64,000 nt of DNA from [Clostridium] aerotolerans DSM 5434 (GCF_000687555.1 NZ_JHWJ01000014.1:92113-156112); one strand, 5' to 3'. Positions 36,158 to 44,515 are shown, counted from the stretch's first letter. Notes: generated by a model not told the origin, from the letters alone. A program made the numbers and translations.

Positions 36158-37452
36158 CTTTTCTTTCCTCCTGCGAAATCACTTTCTGCAAATCCATCCT
36201 TTTTTAACATGGTCTGCAGCACAGATGCGTCCGTGGTAACATCAAGGACCGCATCCTCATATAGGTCATCTAAAAGCCGCTCAAAAGCCTTTTGAATGGT
36301 ATCCAGAGTGGTTTCAATCTCTGCTTTTGCGGAGTTTACATTCTCTCCTCTGGATCCTGCACTGTCAAAATCCCGATAGGCATTTACAAGCTTTACTGTG
36401 GTGGGAAGATAGTAATCCATAAAGCGTTCCATCTCTTTCCCCTGTTCCGGGTGCTTTGATACGGTATCAAAAATCCGCCTTATAACATCCTCAAGGTCCG
36501 AAAGCTTATTGGATATGACCTCTCCTGGGATAGCATCATTGGCTTCTTTAAGCATTCTCAAATAATTACGTCCAGCCTCCATCATCTCTTCAAATTCTTT
36601 GGAGAACTTCTGTGTTTCCTCTTTTTTCTTGGTTTCTAAAGCTTCTTCTGATTCTTTTTCGTTTCTTTCCTTTAAAGCCTTTTGACATTCCAGATACTGT
36701 TTGTAGGTATCCTCACTTAGCATAAGACAGGTTTTCTGCTCATCCAGATAGGCATGGGAGAATATGTTATGCTCAATCATTTTCTGTACATCCTTACGGA
36801 CAAACTCCTTTGATTTGCCAATGAGAGCCGCCAGCTCCTCAATGGTGCAGTACATCTTTCTTCCGGCCTGTTTGGCATAAAGCTTTCCACGTTTCAGACG
36901 GCTTCCCATATCAATTCCACCCTTTAGCATAAAGCCAAAAAAGGTGCCAAAGGAAGCGAGTACCAGAGTAGAGCCTAACATGAGCCAGATATCCGGCTTT
37001 GCAATCATGGCGATAATCCAGGTCACAAGAAGAACAACGGTAATGAGTGAAAGACCAATGCTTCCAAACACCGTAAAGAGTATCCCTGCCACACGGCTGC
37101 TGTTATTTATCTTAATTCCTTCTTCCCGAGGAAAAATGGCTTGTCCTTTGGAAGCTTTCCTATCCCTTTTTCTGCTGGTTTGAAACGCCTGGTAGCCTGG
37201 TTCTGATTCCTGACCCATCTTCTGACTGGCATAGGATTCCTTCCGTTCACTGGACTCACTATGGTAGGACTCAAAGGGTGAAAATCTCCCCATATCTCCG
37301 TGCTTTTTCAACTGGCTTCTGGCTTCATCAAGGGCGTCGTTAACGGAATCAGAAATGGTTTTATTAAGTCCCTTAAAATCCATGGAACGGATTGCACTTT
37401 CTACCGAATCCAGGATCTGATCTCCTAAATTTGATATATCTTTTTTATCCAT
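36154..37452 (-). CDS. xpaC: XpaC-like membrane protein
   Basis: The protein (432 residues from the ATG at 37452) has a charged N-terminal half, two adjacent membrane helices (residues about 125-180 in VAGILFTVFGSIGLSLI and LMLGSTLVLASFGTFFGFML), and a helical cytoplasmic C-terminal region as in the XpaC family. A TTG-initiated frame to 37470 is possible but GGGAG fits the ATG better. The name derives from a phenotype on indolyl-phosphate; the biochemical function is unknown. It is the first gene of a two-gene operon with the TelA-family protein and has a good promoter 40-68 bases upstream. Confidence 0.85.
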   Translation of the reverse strand: MDKKDISNLGDQILDSVESAIRSMDFKGLNKTISDSVNDALDEARSQLKKHGDMGRFSPFESYHSESSERKESYASQKMGQESEPGYQAFQTSRKRDRKASKGQAIFPREEGIKINNSSRVAGILFTVFGSIGLSLITVVLLVTWIIAMIAKPDIWLMLGSTLVLASFGTFFGFMLKGGIDMGSRLKRGKLYAKQAGRKMYCTIEELAALIGKSKEFVRKDVQKMIEHNIFSHAYLDEQKTCLMLSEDTYKQYLECQKALKERNEKESEEALETKKKEETQKFSKEFEEMMEAGRNYLRMLKEANDAIPGEVISNKLSDLEDVIRRIFDTVSKHPEQGKEMERFMDYYLPTTVKLVNAYRDFDSAGSRGENVNSAKAEIETTLDTIQKAFERLLDDLYEDAVLDVTTDASVLQTMLKKDGFAESDFAGGKKR

Positions 37453-37491
37453 AACGTTCTGATCTCCCAAAATATTTCATATTTAAAAATT

Positions 37492-37520
37492 ATCATATCA
37501 CGAAACCAACCATTTTACAA
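37492..37520 (-). promoter_or_regulatory. Promoter of the xpaC-telA operon
   Basis: On the minus strand TTGTAA, 17 bases, TATGAT. Confidence 0.55.
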
Positions 37521-37556
37521 CGAATGGGCATAGGAAAAAAGCTGGAAAATAGGAAC

Positions 37557-37600
37557 AAAAAAGGCTGGCCAGCTTTCTTTTTAAAAACTGGCTCGCCTTT
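37557..37600 (-). terminator. Terminator of glmM
   Basis: On the minus strand AAAGGC..GCCAG and CTGGC..GCCTTT arms form a stem followed by TTTTG, about 20 bases after the glmM stop. Confidence 0.8.
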
Positions 37601-37621
37601 CTTTATTCATAATATGACAGG

Positions 37622-38974
37622 TTAAATGACATGACCTTTTTGTCTCATAACTTCAATGACCTGGTCTACATAAGTCTCACAGGTGTGTAAGTCTGCTGCT
37701 TCTACCATAACACGAACCACTGGCTCAGTGCCTGACTGGCGAAGGAGAATTCTTCCGCTCTCTCCTAAAAGCTCTGCAACCTTTTCTACTTCTGCAATCA
37801 CTGCTTCATCATCCTGGGCAGCTGTCTTATCGTGGACACGGACATTTTTAAGGACCTGCGGGAATATCTCGAACTCAGAGACCAGCTTCCCAAGGCTCTC
37901 CTTTTTCTCTAAAATCACTTCCATCACCTTTAAGGATGTAAGAATGCCATCTCCTGTGGTGGCGTGCTTGCTGAAAATAATATGGCCGGACTGCTCGCCG
38001 CCAAGGCAATTGCCGTTTGCCACCATATTTTCGTATACATATTTATCGCCTACTGCGGTCTTTTCATAGTCAATGCCTTCCCGCTCAAATGCCTTATAAA
38101 GGCCGAAGTTTGACATAATGGTGGTGACTACCTTGTTGTTCTTTAAGGTTCCCTGGTCCTTCATGTATTTTCCGCAGATATACATGATGCCGTCGCCGTC
38201 TACGATGTTGCCGTGCTCATCCACAGCCAGACAACGGTCTGCGTCTCCGTCATAAGCAAAGCCTACGTCAGCGCCTACTTCCTTAACGAATTTCTGAAGC
38301 TGGCCGATGTGGGTGGAACCACATCCGGTATTGATGTTTAAACCGTTTGGTTCGTTGCTGATGACGTGTGTCTCGGCTCCCAGAGCATCGAATACATTCT
38401 TTGCAATGGCAGACGCGCTTCCGTTTGCACAGTCAAGAGCTACTTTTTTATTTTTAAAGGAACGGGTAGCCGTGGAAATTAAATAACCGATGTAACGGTT
38501 TCTGCCTGCTGCAAAGTCCACGGTGCGGCCGATCTTATCCTGGGTCGCCAGGGGAATTTCTCCCATCTCACCGTCAATATACTGTTCAATTTCAGTGATA
38601 ACGCTCTCTTCCAGCTTCTCTCCCTTTTCATTTATGACCTTGATGCCATTGTCATAGAAAGGATTGTGGCTGGCGGAAATCATGATACCGCAGGAAAAGC
38701 CTTCGGTTCTCACCACGTAAGATACGCTGGGGGTCGTCGTAACATGAAGAAGGTACGCATCTGCACCAGAAGCTGTAAGACCTGCTACCAGGGAGTATTC
38801 AAACATGTAACTGCTGCGTCTTGTATCTTTACCTATTACGATTCTGCAAACTTCATCTGGATTTTTCTGTCCATAGTACCAGCCTAAAAAGCGTCCTACC
38901 TTATAGGCATGCTCTACTGTCAGTGTGACGTTTGCTTCCCCACGAAAGCCGTCGGTTCCAAAATATTTTCCCAT
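37622..38974 (-). CDS. glmM: Phosphoglucosamine mutase
   Basis: The 450-residue alpha-D-phosphohexomutase interconverts glucosamine-6-phosphate and glucosamine-1-phosphate for UDP-GlcNAc and peptidoglycan synthesis. It starts with GKYFGTDGFRGEAN, carries the phosphoserine loop MISASHNPF (Ser 102), the metal loop YDGDADRC and the sugar-binding GGEQSGHI and RQSGTEP motifs. Length and order are canonical. Confidence 0.97.
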   Translation of the reverse strand: MGKYFGTDGFRGEANVTLTVEHAYKVGRFLGWYYGQKNPDEVCRIVIGKDTRRSSYMFEYSLVAGLTASGADAYLLHVTTTPSVSYVVRTEGFSCGIMISASHNPFYDNGIKVINEKGEKLEESVITEIEQYIDGEMGEIPLATQDKIGRTVDFAAGRNRYIGYLISTATRSFKNKKVALDCANGSASAIAKNVFDALGAETHVISNEPNGLNINTGCGSTHIGQLQKFVKEVGADVGFAYDGDADRCLAVDEHGNIVDGDGIMYICGKYMKDQGTLKNNKVVTTIMSNFGLYKAFEREGIDYEKTAVGDKYVYENMVANGNCLGGEQSGHIIFSKHATTGDGILTSLKVMEVILEKKESLGKLVSEFEIFPQVLKNVRVHDKTAAQDDEAVIAEVEKVAELLGESGRILLRQSGTEPVVRVMVEAADLHTCETYVDQVIEVMRQKGHVI

Positions 38975-39040
38975 CTCATATCTCCTTTTTTACAAGTCTG
39001 CAGTTTATACAGAATTATATGTAATATATCATACTCTACC

Positions 39041-39817
39041 TTATTTTTCAACCTGGGGCACTTCATAGGCATATAGAATGGTTCTTGCATCAGCCAGCTC
39101 ATAGCTGCATGTGACAAAGGACCACAGCGTCCCTATGGGAGCGTCAGGCGTTTGATAGAAGAAGCCCTTTTTTGTCATCTTCTCTACGTACCCCTGGAAC
39201 TCTTCTTCTGTATCAAATTTTGTTCTTCGTCTCTCACCGTCTGCATCCGTATAAAGGACTGTAAAGGGACGAAGATGATATTCCCGTTCTGGTGTGTATA
39301 CCGTTATTATTTGATGTTCCTTAAAAAATGATTCTTCCTTGTATTTAATTATGTCCTTGAACATGGATCCATTTTTCATATGATGACCGTATAATATGTT
39401 ATGCCTTCCTGAAAAATCAGGTTCGCTTTCATAATCAAGAAATATGGCTCCAGACGGATTCTTTTTGCCTTCAAAATCAGTGTCCAGATACGTTTCATTA
39501 TTATCGGTCTGCAGGATTGGATAGTCTATGGAAGTGCCTTCAATCTTTAGCCAGCCAACGATATCCGGATTCATCGCCTTTAACTGATCAAACTGAATAG
39601 GAGAAACATACTGGCTTTCTGTAGCTTCCTCTGAAGCTTTGTCTGTACTCTCTTCCGATTCTTCCCTGCTTATTTCAGTCGCCAGCTTGGCAAGGTCTTC
39701 ATACTGACGCTTTTCTCTGTCTTTTTCCCGGTAATCGGAATAAAGCAAACTTGCGCCTGCAGCAAATAAAACAAGGGCCATTATAAGAATAACAACGGGC
39801 GGCTTTCTTTTTTCCAT
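39041..39817 (-). CDS. srtB: Class B sortase
   Basis: The 258-residue membrane-anchored transpeptidase has one N-terminal helix (residues about 8-24), a charged linker, and a sortase domain with IDYPILQTDNNETYLDTDF, catalytic His in NILYGHHMKNGSMF, catalytic Cys in FVTCSYE and a later Arg in ADARTILYAY. Class B sortases attach iron-uptake, pilus or wall proteins to peptidoglycan. No protein with an obvious C-terminal sorting signal lies in this window, so the substrate is elsewhere. Confidence 0.93.
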   Translation of the reverse strand: MEKRKPPVVILIMALVLFAAGASLLYSDYREKDREKRQYEDLAKLATEISREESEESTDKASEEATESQYVSPIQFDQLKAMNPDIVGWLKIEGTSIDYPILQTDNNETYLDTDFEGKKNPSGAIFLDYESEPDFSGRHNILYGHHMKNGSMFKDIIKYKEESFFKEHQIITVYTPEREYHLRPFTVLYTDADGERRRTKFDTEEEFQGYVEKMTKKGFFYQTPDAPIGTLWSFVTCSYELADARTILYAYEVPQVEK

Positions 39818-39852
39818 TCAAATCCTCCCTTACTTCTGCAATTTTTTCCTTA

Positions 39853-39881
39853 ATTATATAGTATCACCAAAAAAATCTCAA
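39853..39881 (-). promoter_or_regulatory. Promoter of the sortase gene
   Basis: On the minus strand TTGAGA, 17 bases, TATAAT, about 36 bases before the sortase start. Confidence 0.65.
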
Positions 39882-39958
39882 TCTTTTATAAGCTCTGCTA
39901 GACTTTTTTCTTATTTTTCTATATACTTTAAGTAATAAAACGTCATTTGGAGATGCTT

Positions 39959-41164
39959 ATGAAAAATCAGGAATCTGTCATCTATGTTAATATGCTGGGA
40001 GGATTCTCCATATCCATCGGGGATAAGGCTATTGTGGATCAGAATAACCAGGCAAAGAAACCTTGGAGTCTTTTGGAATACCTTATTACCTTTCGGGGGC
40101 GGGATATTCCTGTGGAAGAACTTATCGATCTGTTTTGGAAGGACGAAGGAAGCAACAATCCCGCAGGCGCATTAAAGACCCTCATGTTCCGCGTACGGAA
40201 ACTACTTGAGCCACTTGGCTATCCCACACAAGAGCTGATTTTCCAGAACCGCAAGGCTTATGGGTGGACCAAACACCTTACTACCGTCTGTGATACGGAC
40301 CGGTTTGAAGATCTGTGTGTGCAATCGGAAGCGTTAGAGCTTACCTTTGACCAGCGGCTGTCCCTTTGTATGGAAGCCTTTACTTTGTATAAGGGTAATT
40401 TCCTTCCAAAATCAGAATGGGAGACCTGGGTAGTTCCCATTCATACCTATTATCATACCCTTTATCAGAAGCTGGTGAACCGTATCTTAAATATGCTGGA
40501 TGAGAAAAAAGACTATCCCACCATGATTGAGGTATGCCAGCAGGCCATTGCCATCGACCCATACGGCGAGGACGGCCATTACTATTTAATCTGCGCTCTG
40601 TACCAGAGCGGAAATCAGCTTATGGCTATGGAACATTATCAAAGAGTCAATGATATGTTCTATAATGAATTTGCCATTACTCCTTCTCTTCGGTTTAAGG
40701 AGCTTTATAAGCTGATCAGCGATAAAAAACATGGTATTACCATGGATTTAAGCAACATTCGGGAAATACTATTAGAGGGCGGTACCACGAAAGGTGCTTT
40801 TTGCTGCGAACCTTCTGTGTTCAGGGACATCTATCAGCTAGAAACAAGAGCCATTGAACGAACCGGAGATTCTATCTTTTTATGTCTTCTTACCATCAGT
40901 AACTTAAAGGGAGAGCTGTTAAAACCAGCCGTTCAGACGAGAGCCATGGACGAGCTTGGGGAATCCATACGAAATTCCCTTCGGCGGGGAGATATCTTCA
41001 GCCGTTACAGTGTCAGCCAGTACTTAATGCTTCTTCCCACAGCTACCTATGAAAACGGGGAGAATGTGTTAAAGAGGATCATTCAGAATTTCAAAAAAGA
41101 ATATTCCAGAAAAGATTTATCCATTACTTATTCGCTGCAGAGTGTTACGCCCAATCAGGCATAG
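39959..41164 (+). CDS. SARP-like transcriptional regulator with BTAD domain
   Basis: The protein (401 residues from ATG 39959) has an N-terminal winged-helix region (VNMLGGFSISIGDKAIVDQ, ALKTLMFRVRKLLEPLG) and a bacterial transcriptional activator domain (about 110-250: RFEDLCVQSEALE, VCQQAIAIDPYGEDGHYYLICALYQSGNQLMAMEHYQRVND). The last 130 residues (DSIFLCLLTISNLKG...) resemble a degenerate GGDEF-like fold. GGAG lies six bases before ATG 39959; a TTG at 39947 would be an alternative start. mgsA follows after 45 bases, so methylglyoxal synthase may be co-transcribed. Confidence 0.85.
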   Translation: MKNQESVIYVNMLGGFSISIGDKAIVDQNNQAKKPWSLLEYLITFRGRDIPVEELIDLFWKDEGSNNPAGALKTLMFRVRKLLEPLGYPTQELIFQNRKAYGWTKHLTTVCDTDRFEDLCVQSEALELTFDQRLSLCMEAFTLYKGNFLPKSEWETWVVPIHTYYHTLYQKLVNRILNMLDEKKDYPTMIEVCQQAIAIDPYGEDGHYYLICALYQSGNQLMAMEHYQRVNDMFYNEFAITPSLRFKELYKLISDKKHGITMDLSNIREILLEGGTTKGAFCCEPSVFRDIYQLETRAIERTGDSIFLCLLTISNLKGELLKPAVQTRAMDELGESIRNSLRRGDIFSRYSVSQYLMLLPTATYENGENVLKRIIQNFKKEYSRKDLSITYSLQSVTPNQA

Positions 41165-41209
41165 CTTTCGTCAGATAAAAAACACATTTCTAACCACAGG
41201 AGGAACCGG

Positions 41210-41683
41210 ATGTTACAGGACGATTTTATTACACTCACTTTAGAAAAAACAAAGAATATTGCATTGATTGCTCACGACAATAAGAAACGTGAGCTCATGG
41301 ACTGGTGTAAAGAGCACTACGAAACCCTGAAAGACCATAAGCTTTGTGGGACAGGCACTACAGCCCGTATGATTACCGATCAGACAGGCCTTCCTGTAAA
41401 AGGCTACAACAGCGGTCCTTTAGGCGGTGACCAGCAGATCGGTGCGAAAATCGTAGAGGGACGGATCGATCTGGTGATTTTTTTCTCTGATCCTTTAACT
41501 GCCCAGCCTCACGATCCGGATGTAAAGGCACTCCTTCGTATTGCCCAGGTTTATGATATTCCCATTGCCAATACAAAGGCAACGGCCGACTTTATCATTA
41601 CCTCACCTCTGATGAAGCAAGTGTATGAGCACGAGGTCATTAACTTCAATAAAAATATTCAGGAACGTGCGCAATCATTATAA
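41210..41683 (+). CDS. mgsA: Methylglyoxal synthase
   Basis: The 157-residue cytosolic enzyme converts dihydroxyacetone phosphate to methylglyoxal and phosphate, a bypass used when phosphorylated sugars accumulate. Key features are IALIAHDNKKRELM, LCGTGTTA phosphate-binding loop, SGPLGGDQQIGA with the catalytic Asp, and the His in QPHDPDVKALLR. AGGAGG precedes the ATG. It follows the SARP-like regulator on the same strand. This would fit a window rich in sugar uptake. Confidence 0.97.
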   Translation: MLQDDFITLTLEKTKNIALIAHDNKKRELMDWCKEHYETLKDHKLCGTGTTARMITDQTGLPVKGYNSGPLGGDQQIGAKIVEGRIDLVIFFSDPLTAQPHDPDVKALLRIAQVYDIPIANTKATADFIITSPLMKQVYEHEVINFNKNIQERAQSL

Positions 41684-41711
41684 TTCCGGATTTCCTATGA
41701 TTCATGTAGAA

Positions 41712-41750
41712 ACGGCAGGCCCTCCATTCTCTGGAGGACCTGCCGTATAT
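41712..41750. terminator. Convergent terminator between mgsA and the HD hydrolase gene
   Basis: A long inverted repeat (ACGGCAGGCCCTCC / GGAGGACCTGCCGT) lies between two convergent genes and can serve both strands; its U-tracts are short on each side. Confidence 0.7.
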
Positions 41751-41755
41751 TATTC

Positions 41756-42286
41756 TTATCCAAAAACCATCTTGCATAGAGTGGTATATTCCTGGTAGGC
41801 AGGATACGTCTCAAGGCCGCAAAGCCGTTCTGCGATTCCTTTGTAATACCACGCATGCTCAGATTTATTCTTTTCATTAAAGCGTTCCCATATTTCATCT
41901 CCCAAAAGATAATAATCCCTTGCCGTTGAGCGAAGATTGCTTAACTTGTCCGCTAAAACAAGCTTCTTACAATCCAGGGAGGCATGTTCCAGATGATGAA
42001 GGGTCGCGCACTTTCTCTCTTTCCAGCTCTTTGTCTTATCTTCTGTCTCTTCCATGACAAGCCCGGCCACCCTTAGTCCGAATTCCTTTTTCAGCTCTTC
42101 TTCCGTTACTCCGGCATCCTCGACCACGTCGTGCAGGAGGGCGGCGCAAATAAGTTCTTCATCAGCCGCCATCACGGTAACGATGACTGCAGTTTCTAAT
42201 GGATGGACGATATAGGGAATTTTACTTCCCTTGCGATAAGTTCCCTCATGAGACTTAGCTGCAAATGCAGCCGCTTTCTCGACCAT
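41756..42286 (-). CDS. HD-domain hydrolase of the RelA/SpoT hydrolase (MESH1-like) type
   Basis: The protein (176 residues from 42286) contains the SpoT-like hydrolase pattern: AAKSHEGTYRKGSKIPYIVHPLETA, then ALLHDVVEDAGVT with the metal-binding HD pair, and a later LVLADKLSNLRS. Stand-alone members hydrolyse (p)ppGpp or related nucleotides, though specificity is not certain here. AAAGGAG lies seven bases upstream of ATG 42286; the longer frame to 42328 lacks a site. It would be a cytosolic alarmone-level modulator if the family assignment to MESH1-like holds. Confidence 0.88.
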   Translation of the reverse strand: MVEKAAAFAAKSHEGTYRKGSKIPYIVHPLETAVIVTVMAADEELICAALLHDVVEDAGVTEEELKKEFGLRVAGLVMEETEDKTKSWKERKCATLHHLEHASLDCKKLVLADKLSNLRSTARDYYLLGDEIWERFNEKNKSEHAWYYKGIAERLCGLETYPAYQEYTTLCKMVFG

Positions 42287-42410
42287 ACTGATTCTCCTTT
42301 GGTTGTTTCTTACTATATATAGTATCACAAATTATTTTGTTTTAACAGTCAATCTTGTAAGATTCCAGAAACAACCGTATCTTTCCCTAACTAACATCTG
42401 TACTATGTAA

Positions 42411-42443
42411 AGGCAGGTCCCAAAGATATGGGATACCTGCCTG
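42411..42443 (-). terminator. Terminator of the Asn-rich protein gene
   Basis: On the minus strand AGGCAGGTATCCC and GGGACCTGCCT arms are followed by TTTACAT, just after the stop at 42450. Confidence 0.7.
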
Positions 42444-42449
42444 TTATTA

Positions 42450-42845
42450 CTAAACAACTCCTGCAGTGTTAATATTGTTATCGTCAACAACCACAACGAT
42501 GATAACGTTATTGCTAAAGTTATTGCTGAAGTTATTACTTAAGTTTCCGTTTAAATTGCCGTTTAGGTTATCATTTAAAAAGTCATTAAAGTTATCGTTA
42601 AAGTTATCTCTGAAGTTATCGCTAAAGTTGTCACTAAAGTTATCGTTAATGCCTCTGTTACCACTAGAATCATTTCTTCTACGATAGGAACATTCTCTTC
42701 TGCGATCACAGCGGGATTCTCTGCATCTTTCTCTTACGAAACGTTCTCTCTCATCATTATCGTCTCTATCGTTATTATTCCAGTTATTATTCCAGTTATT
42801 ATTCCAGTTATTACGCCCACAACAATTTCTATGACAGCAACACAT
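42450..42845 (-). CDS. Low-complexity Asn/Asp/Cys-rich protein, possibly a spore surface protein
   Basis: The 131-residue protein starts with a Cys cluster (MCCCHRNCCGR), then NNW/NWNN repeats, an Arg-Cys-rich middle (RCRESRCDRRRECSYRRR), about a dozen four-residue repeats of the DNF type (SDNF, NDNF, LNGN, SNNF), and a hydrophobic VIIVVVV stretch near the end. I choose ATG 42845 because GGAGTG lies nine bases upstream; a GTG at 42854 would sit against the site. A sigma-K-like promoter and Cys/Arg/Asn bias suggest a spore coat or exosporium component. No known family is recognised. Confidence 0.65.
   Translation of the reverse strand: MCCCHRNCCGRNNWNNNWNNNWNNNDRDDNDERERFVRERCRESRCDRRRECSYRRRNDSSGNRGINDNFSDNFSDNFRDNFNDNFNDFLNDNLNGNLNGNLSNNFSNNFSNNVIIVVVVDDNNINTAGVV
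42507..42650 (-). repeat. Tandem 12-bp coding repeats
   Basis: Units of about 12 bases (AAAGTTATCGTT-like on the plus strand) repeat a dozen times and encode the four-residue DNF-type repeats. The period is a multiple of three, so copy changes keep the frame. Confidence 0.75.
42771..42814 (-). repeat. Tandem 12-bp coding repeats near the N-terminus
   Basis: Three and a half nearly perfect copies of a 12-base unit (TTATTATTCCAG on the plus strand) encode NNWN repeats of the Asn-rich protein. Confidence 0.8.
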
Positions 42846-42877
42846 ATATCTCACTCCTTTCTTTATAAGACATACTA

Positions 42878-42905
42878 TATTTTATGCCACTGACAGACAA
42901 GTAGT
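42878..42905 (-). promoter_or_regulatory. Candidate sigma-K promoter
   Basis: On the minus strand AC is followed after 17 bases by CATAAAATA, matching the Bacillus sigma-K consensus (AC, 16-17 bases, CATANNNTA). Transcription would start near 42872, about 27 bases before the Asn-rich gene's start codon. The short consensus makes chance matches likely. Confidence 0.4.
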
Positions 42906-43109
42906 GAGAAAACAGAACATACGTTTCTTTTCACAGGGGAATATAAATACAGGATAAAGTATTTACAATGATTGAGATAGTCATTATTAAGGCTTTATAT
43001 CATGCTTTCATAAGTTTATATTATCACTATGAAATGGACCTTAAGTTCTAAGATATAAAATAAAAATACATTCATATATATGACAGAGGTATTTTTTTGA
43101 GGTGTTAAC

Positions 43110-43304
43110 ATGAATAATTGTTGCGATGTACTATTTATTTCTTCACTCGCATGTCAAATAGCGGATTGTTTAAATGACGATGAATTATCCATTTTAGCTG
43201 CAGACACACTATTATTAAGTGATTCGTTAAATGCAATTGCAGTCCGCCGATCTATCTGTAATTCCAATACAACATCTCCTGGTCAAGGGAATCAACCATG
43301 CTGA
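43110..43304 (+). CDS. DUF6774-like small protein
   Basis: The 64-residue protein contains LACQIADCLNDDELSILAAD followed by LLLSDSLNAI, the pattern of the short clostridial DUF6774 proteins (conserved Cys-x-Ile-Ala and DDE-x-LLA). A GAGGTG ribosome-binding site lies five bases before the ATG. Function is unknown. The last 20 residues (after about 45) are unlike the family and overlap another open frame, so the C-terminus may be altered by insertion. It lies between two low-complexity minus-strand genes. Confidence 0.65.
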   Translation: MNNCCDVLFISSLACQIADCLNDDELSILAADTLLLSDSLNAIAVRRSICNSNTTSPGQGNQPC

Positions 43305-43398
43305 CGGGTCTGGCGCATATGAGTATGTCTGTGAGGCTGTGACCGGCGGTATCAAATACGTCTTTAAGCTAATATTTCGCATCATTGAATGCAAGTGA
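43282..43398 (+). pseudogene. Open coding-like scrap in the +1 frame after the DUF6774-like gene
   Basis: In the frame one base ahead of the upstream gene, 38 sense codons (including GSGAYEYVCEAVTGG and a hydrophobic YVFKLIFRII) end at TGA 43396-43398. Codon use is GC-richer than the surrounding AT-rich DNA. No start codon or ribosome-binding site suits it, so it looks like the 3' end of a former gene. Origin unknown. Confidence 0.35.
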
Positions 43399-43420
43399 AT
43401 CATAGTTTTATGACAATAAA

Positions 43421-43452
43421 AAAGGGCGGTCATCTTATTATCAGCGCCGCTC
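43421..43452 (-). terminator. Terminator of a decayed minus-strand gene
   Basis: On the minus strand GAGCGG and CCGCCC arms close a loop and are followed by TTTTTTATT. The only reading frame ending before it is the disrupted one at 43461-43646. Confidence 0.65.
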
Positions 43453-43460
43453 AACTAACG

Positions 43461-43646
43461 TTATACCAATCCTTTATAAACCAATGCACCGTCCTGATCT
43501 GGTGTGAGGGTTACAAGCTCTGTTATAATTTTTCCGTCCACGTCCACGGCTTAGATCTTCCCGGAATTGTCAATCAACTGCGACAGGTACATAGCACCGT
43601 CCAATCCCTCATTATTATGCACTCCACATGTGGTGGCACAGAAGTT
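43461..43646 (-). pseudogene. Decayed gene fragment with internal stop
   Basis: On the minus strand 62 codons read through GLDGAMYLSQLIDNSGKI, one in-frame TAA (43551-43553), then AVDVDGKIITELVTLTPDQ and a terminal TAA at 43461-43463, followed nine bases on by a terminator. Codon use looks coding and a single nonsense change would explain the interruption. The N-terminal part is missing. I cannot name the family. Confidence 0.5.
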
Positions 43647-43687
43647 TTATACTACCTGGTGAAAATACGAGGGTTTACAACTAAATT

Positions 43688-44038
43688 TTAGCGACGGTTT
43701 CGGTCGAACAATTGTCTTAAAAACAAAAGTCTGATAATATCTCTTAAATTAAAATCACGAAAGCGACGGTGACGGCGGTCTCTGTCTCTATCTCTGTCTC
43801 TGTCCCTATCTCTGCCGCCGAAACCACCAAAAGGTATTTGCTGAGATAAACTCTCTTCTATCTCCTGTCCATAATAATCGTCGTAATCGAAATTACTAAC
43901 ATAAATATCAATCATATTGTCCCAATCCCTGAGAGTCTCTTCTCCGGTCATATTGTTCGTTACAATAGTGAATCTAACAGTCTCATTTAACATTTCATAT
44001 AATTCCGGAAACTCAGAGGCGAATGCATCTAATTCCAT
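43688..44038 (-). CDS. Small protein with Arg-Asp repeats, unknown function
   Basis: The 116-residue protein has an acidic N-terminal domain (ELDAFASEFPELYEMLNETV, DNMIDIYVSNFDYDDYYGQE), a GGFGG hinge, a run of six Arg-Asp dipeptides encoded by hexameric DNA repeats (43777-43815), and a basic hydrophobic C-terminus (RDIIRLLFLRQLFDRNRR). AAGGAG precedes the ATG. No family recognised; the RD repeats and neighbouring Asn/Cys-rich gene make a structural or spore-surface role conceivable. Confidence 0.6.
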   Translation of the reverse strand: MELDAFASEFPELYEMLNETVRFTIVTNNMTGEETLRDWDNMIDIYVSNFDYDDYYGQEIEESLSQQIPFGGFGGRDRDRDRDRDRDRRHRRFRDFNLRDIIRLLFLRQLFDRNRR

Positions 44039-44187
44039 ATAATAATTACTCCTTATTTAATTTTTAATTATATTACTTTTAATATATAATATTGAGTAAA
44101 TCAATAATAGTTCACGTATTTTATTAAATTATTTATTACATAGGGGTCAGTAAGAAATTAACCTCAATAGATAGTGGATTCATAATT

Positions 44188-44397
44188 ATGATATTGACAG
44201 AATTGGCAATCAGAAATACAAAGTGGGGTCCAGAATATAGGTTCCATTACCTTCTAGAGCATGACGATATAAAAACCACCCTTGATACTTATACCCATTT
44301 TGGATACACGGATGTGCAAGTAGAAAAACTTGAAGACTATTACAATGCAGTCAAAATGCAGTCAGAGAGCAATATAATAGCGTTCAAACACGCATAA
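44188..44397 (+). pseudogene. C-terminal remnant of a tyrosine recombinase/integrase
   Basis: The 69-codon frame contains LEHDDIKTTLDTYTHFGYTDVQ, matching the end of phage-type integrases (LGH-x-D-I-x-TT-x-x-Y-TH, carrying the catalytic His region and Tyr nucleophile). The N-terminal DNA-binding domain and catalytic Arg boxes are absent and there is no ribosome-binding site, so it is a relic. It marks a former integration near the decayed genes at 43.3-43.7 kb. The rest of 44039-44187 is AT-rich and holds nothing else I can name. Confidence 0.6.
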
Positions 44398-44515
44398 ACA
44401 GGACATCTCGTAAGAATAAATTAAATTATTACGATTTATGAGTTCATCTTGTAAGATCCTCCATTTTCTGCTATGCTAGGAAACGTAAAAACAATCAGGA
44501 GGATAGTCAAACAGT

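Noticed and set aside
42507..42814. A CRISPR-like repeat array
   Set aside because: The repeats are 12-base in-frame coding units without spacers and lie inside an open reading frame.
43389..43691. A 100-codon plus-strand frame
   Set aside because: The minus strand here shows a better coding pattern with a matching terminator, though interrupted by a stop.
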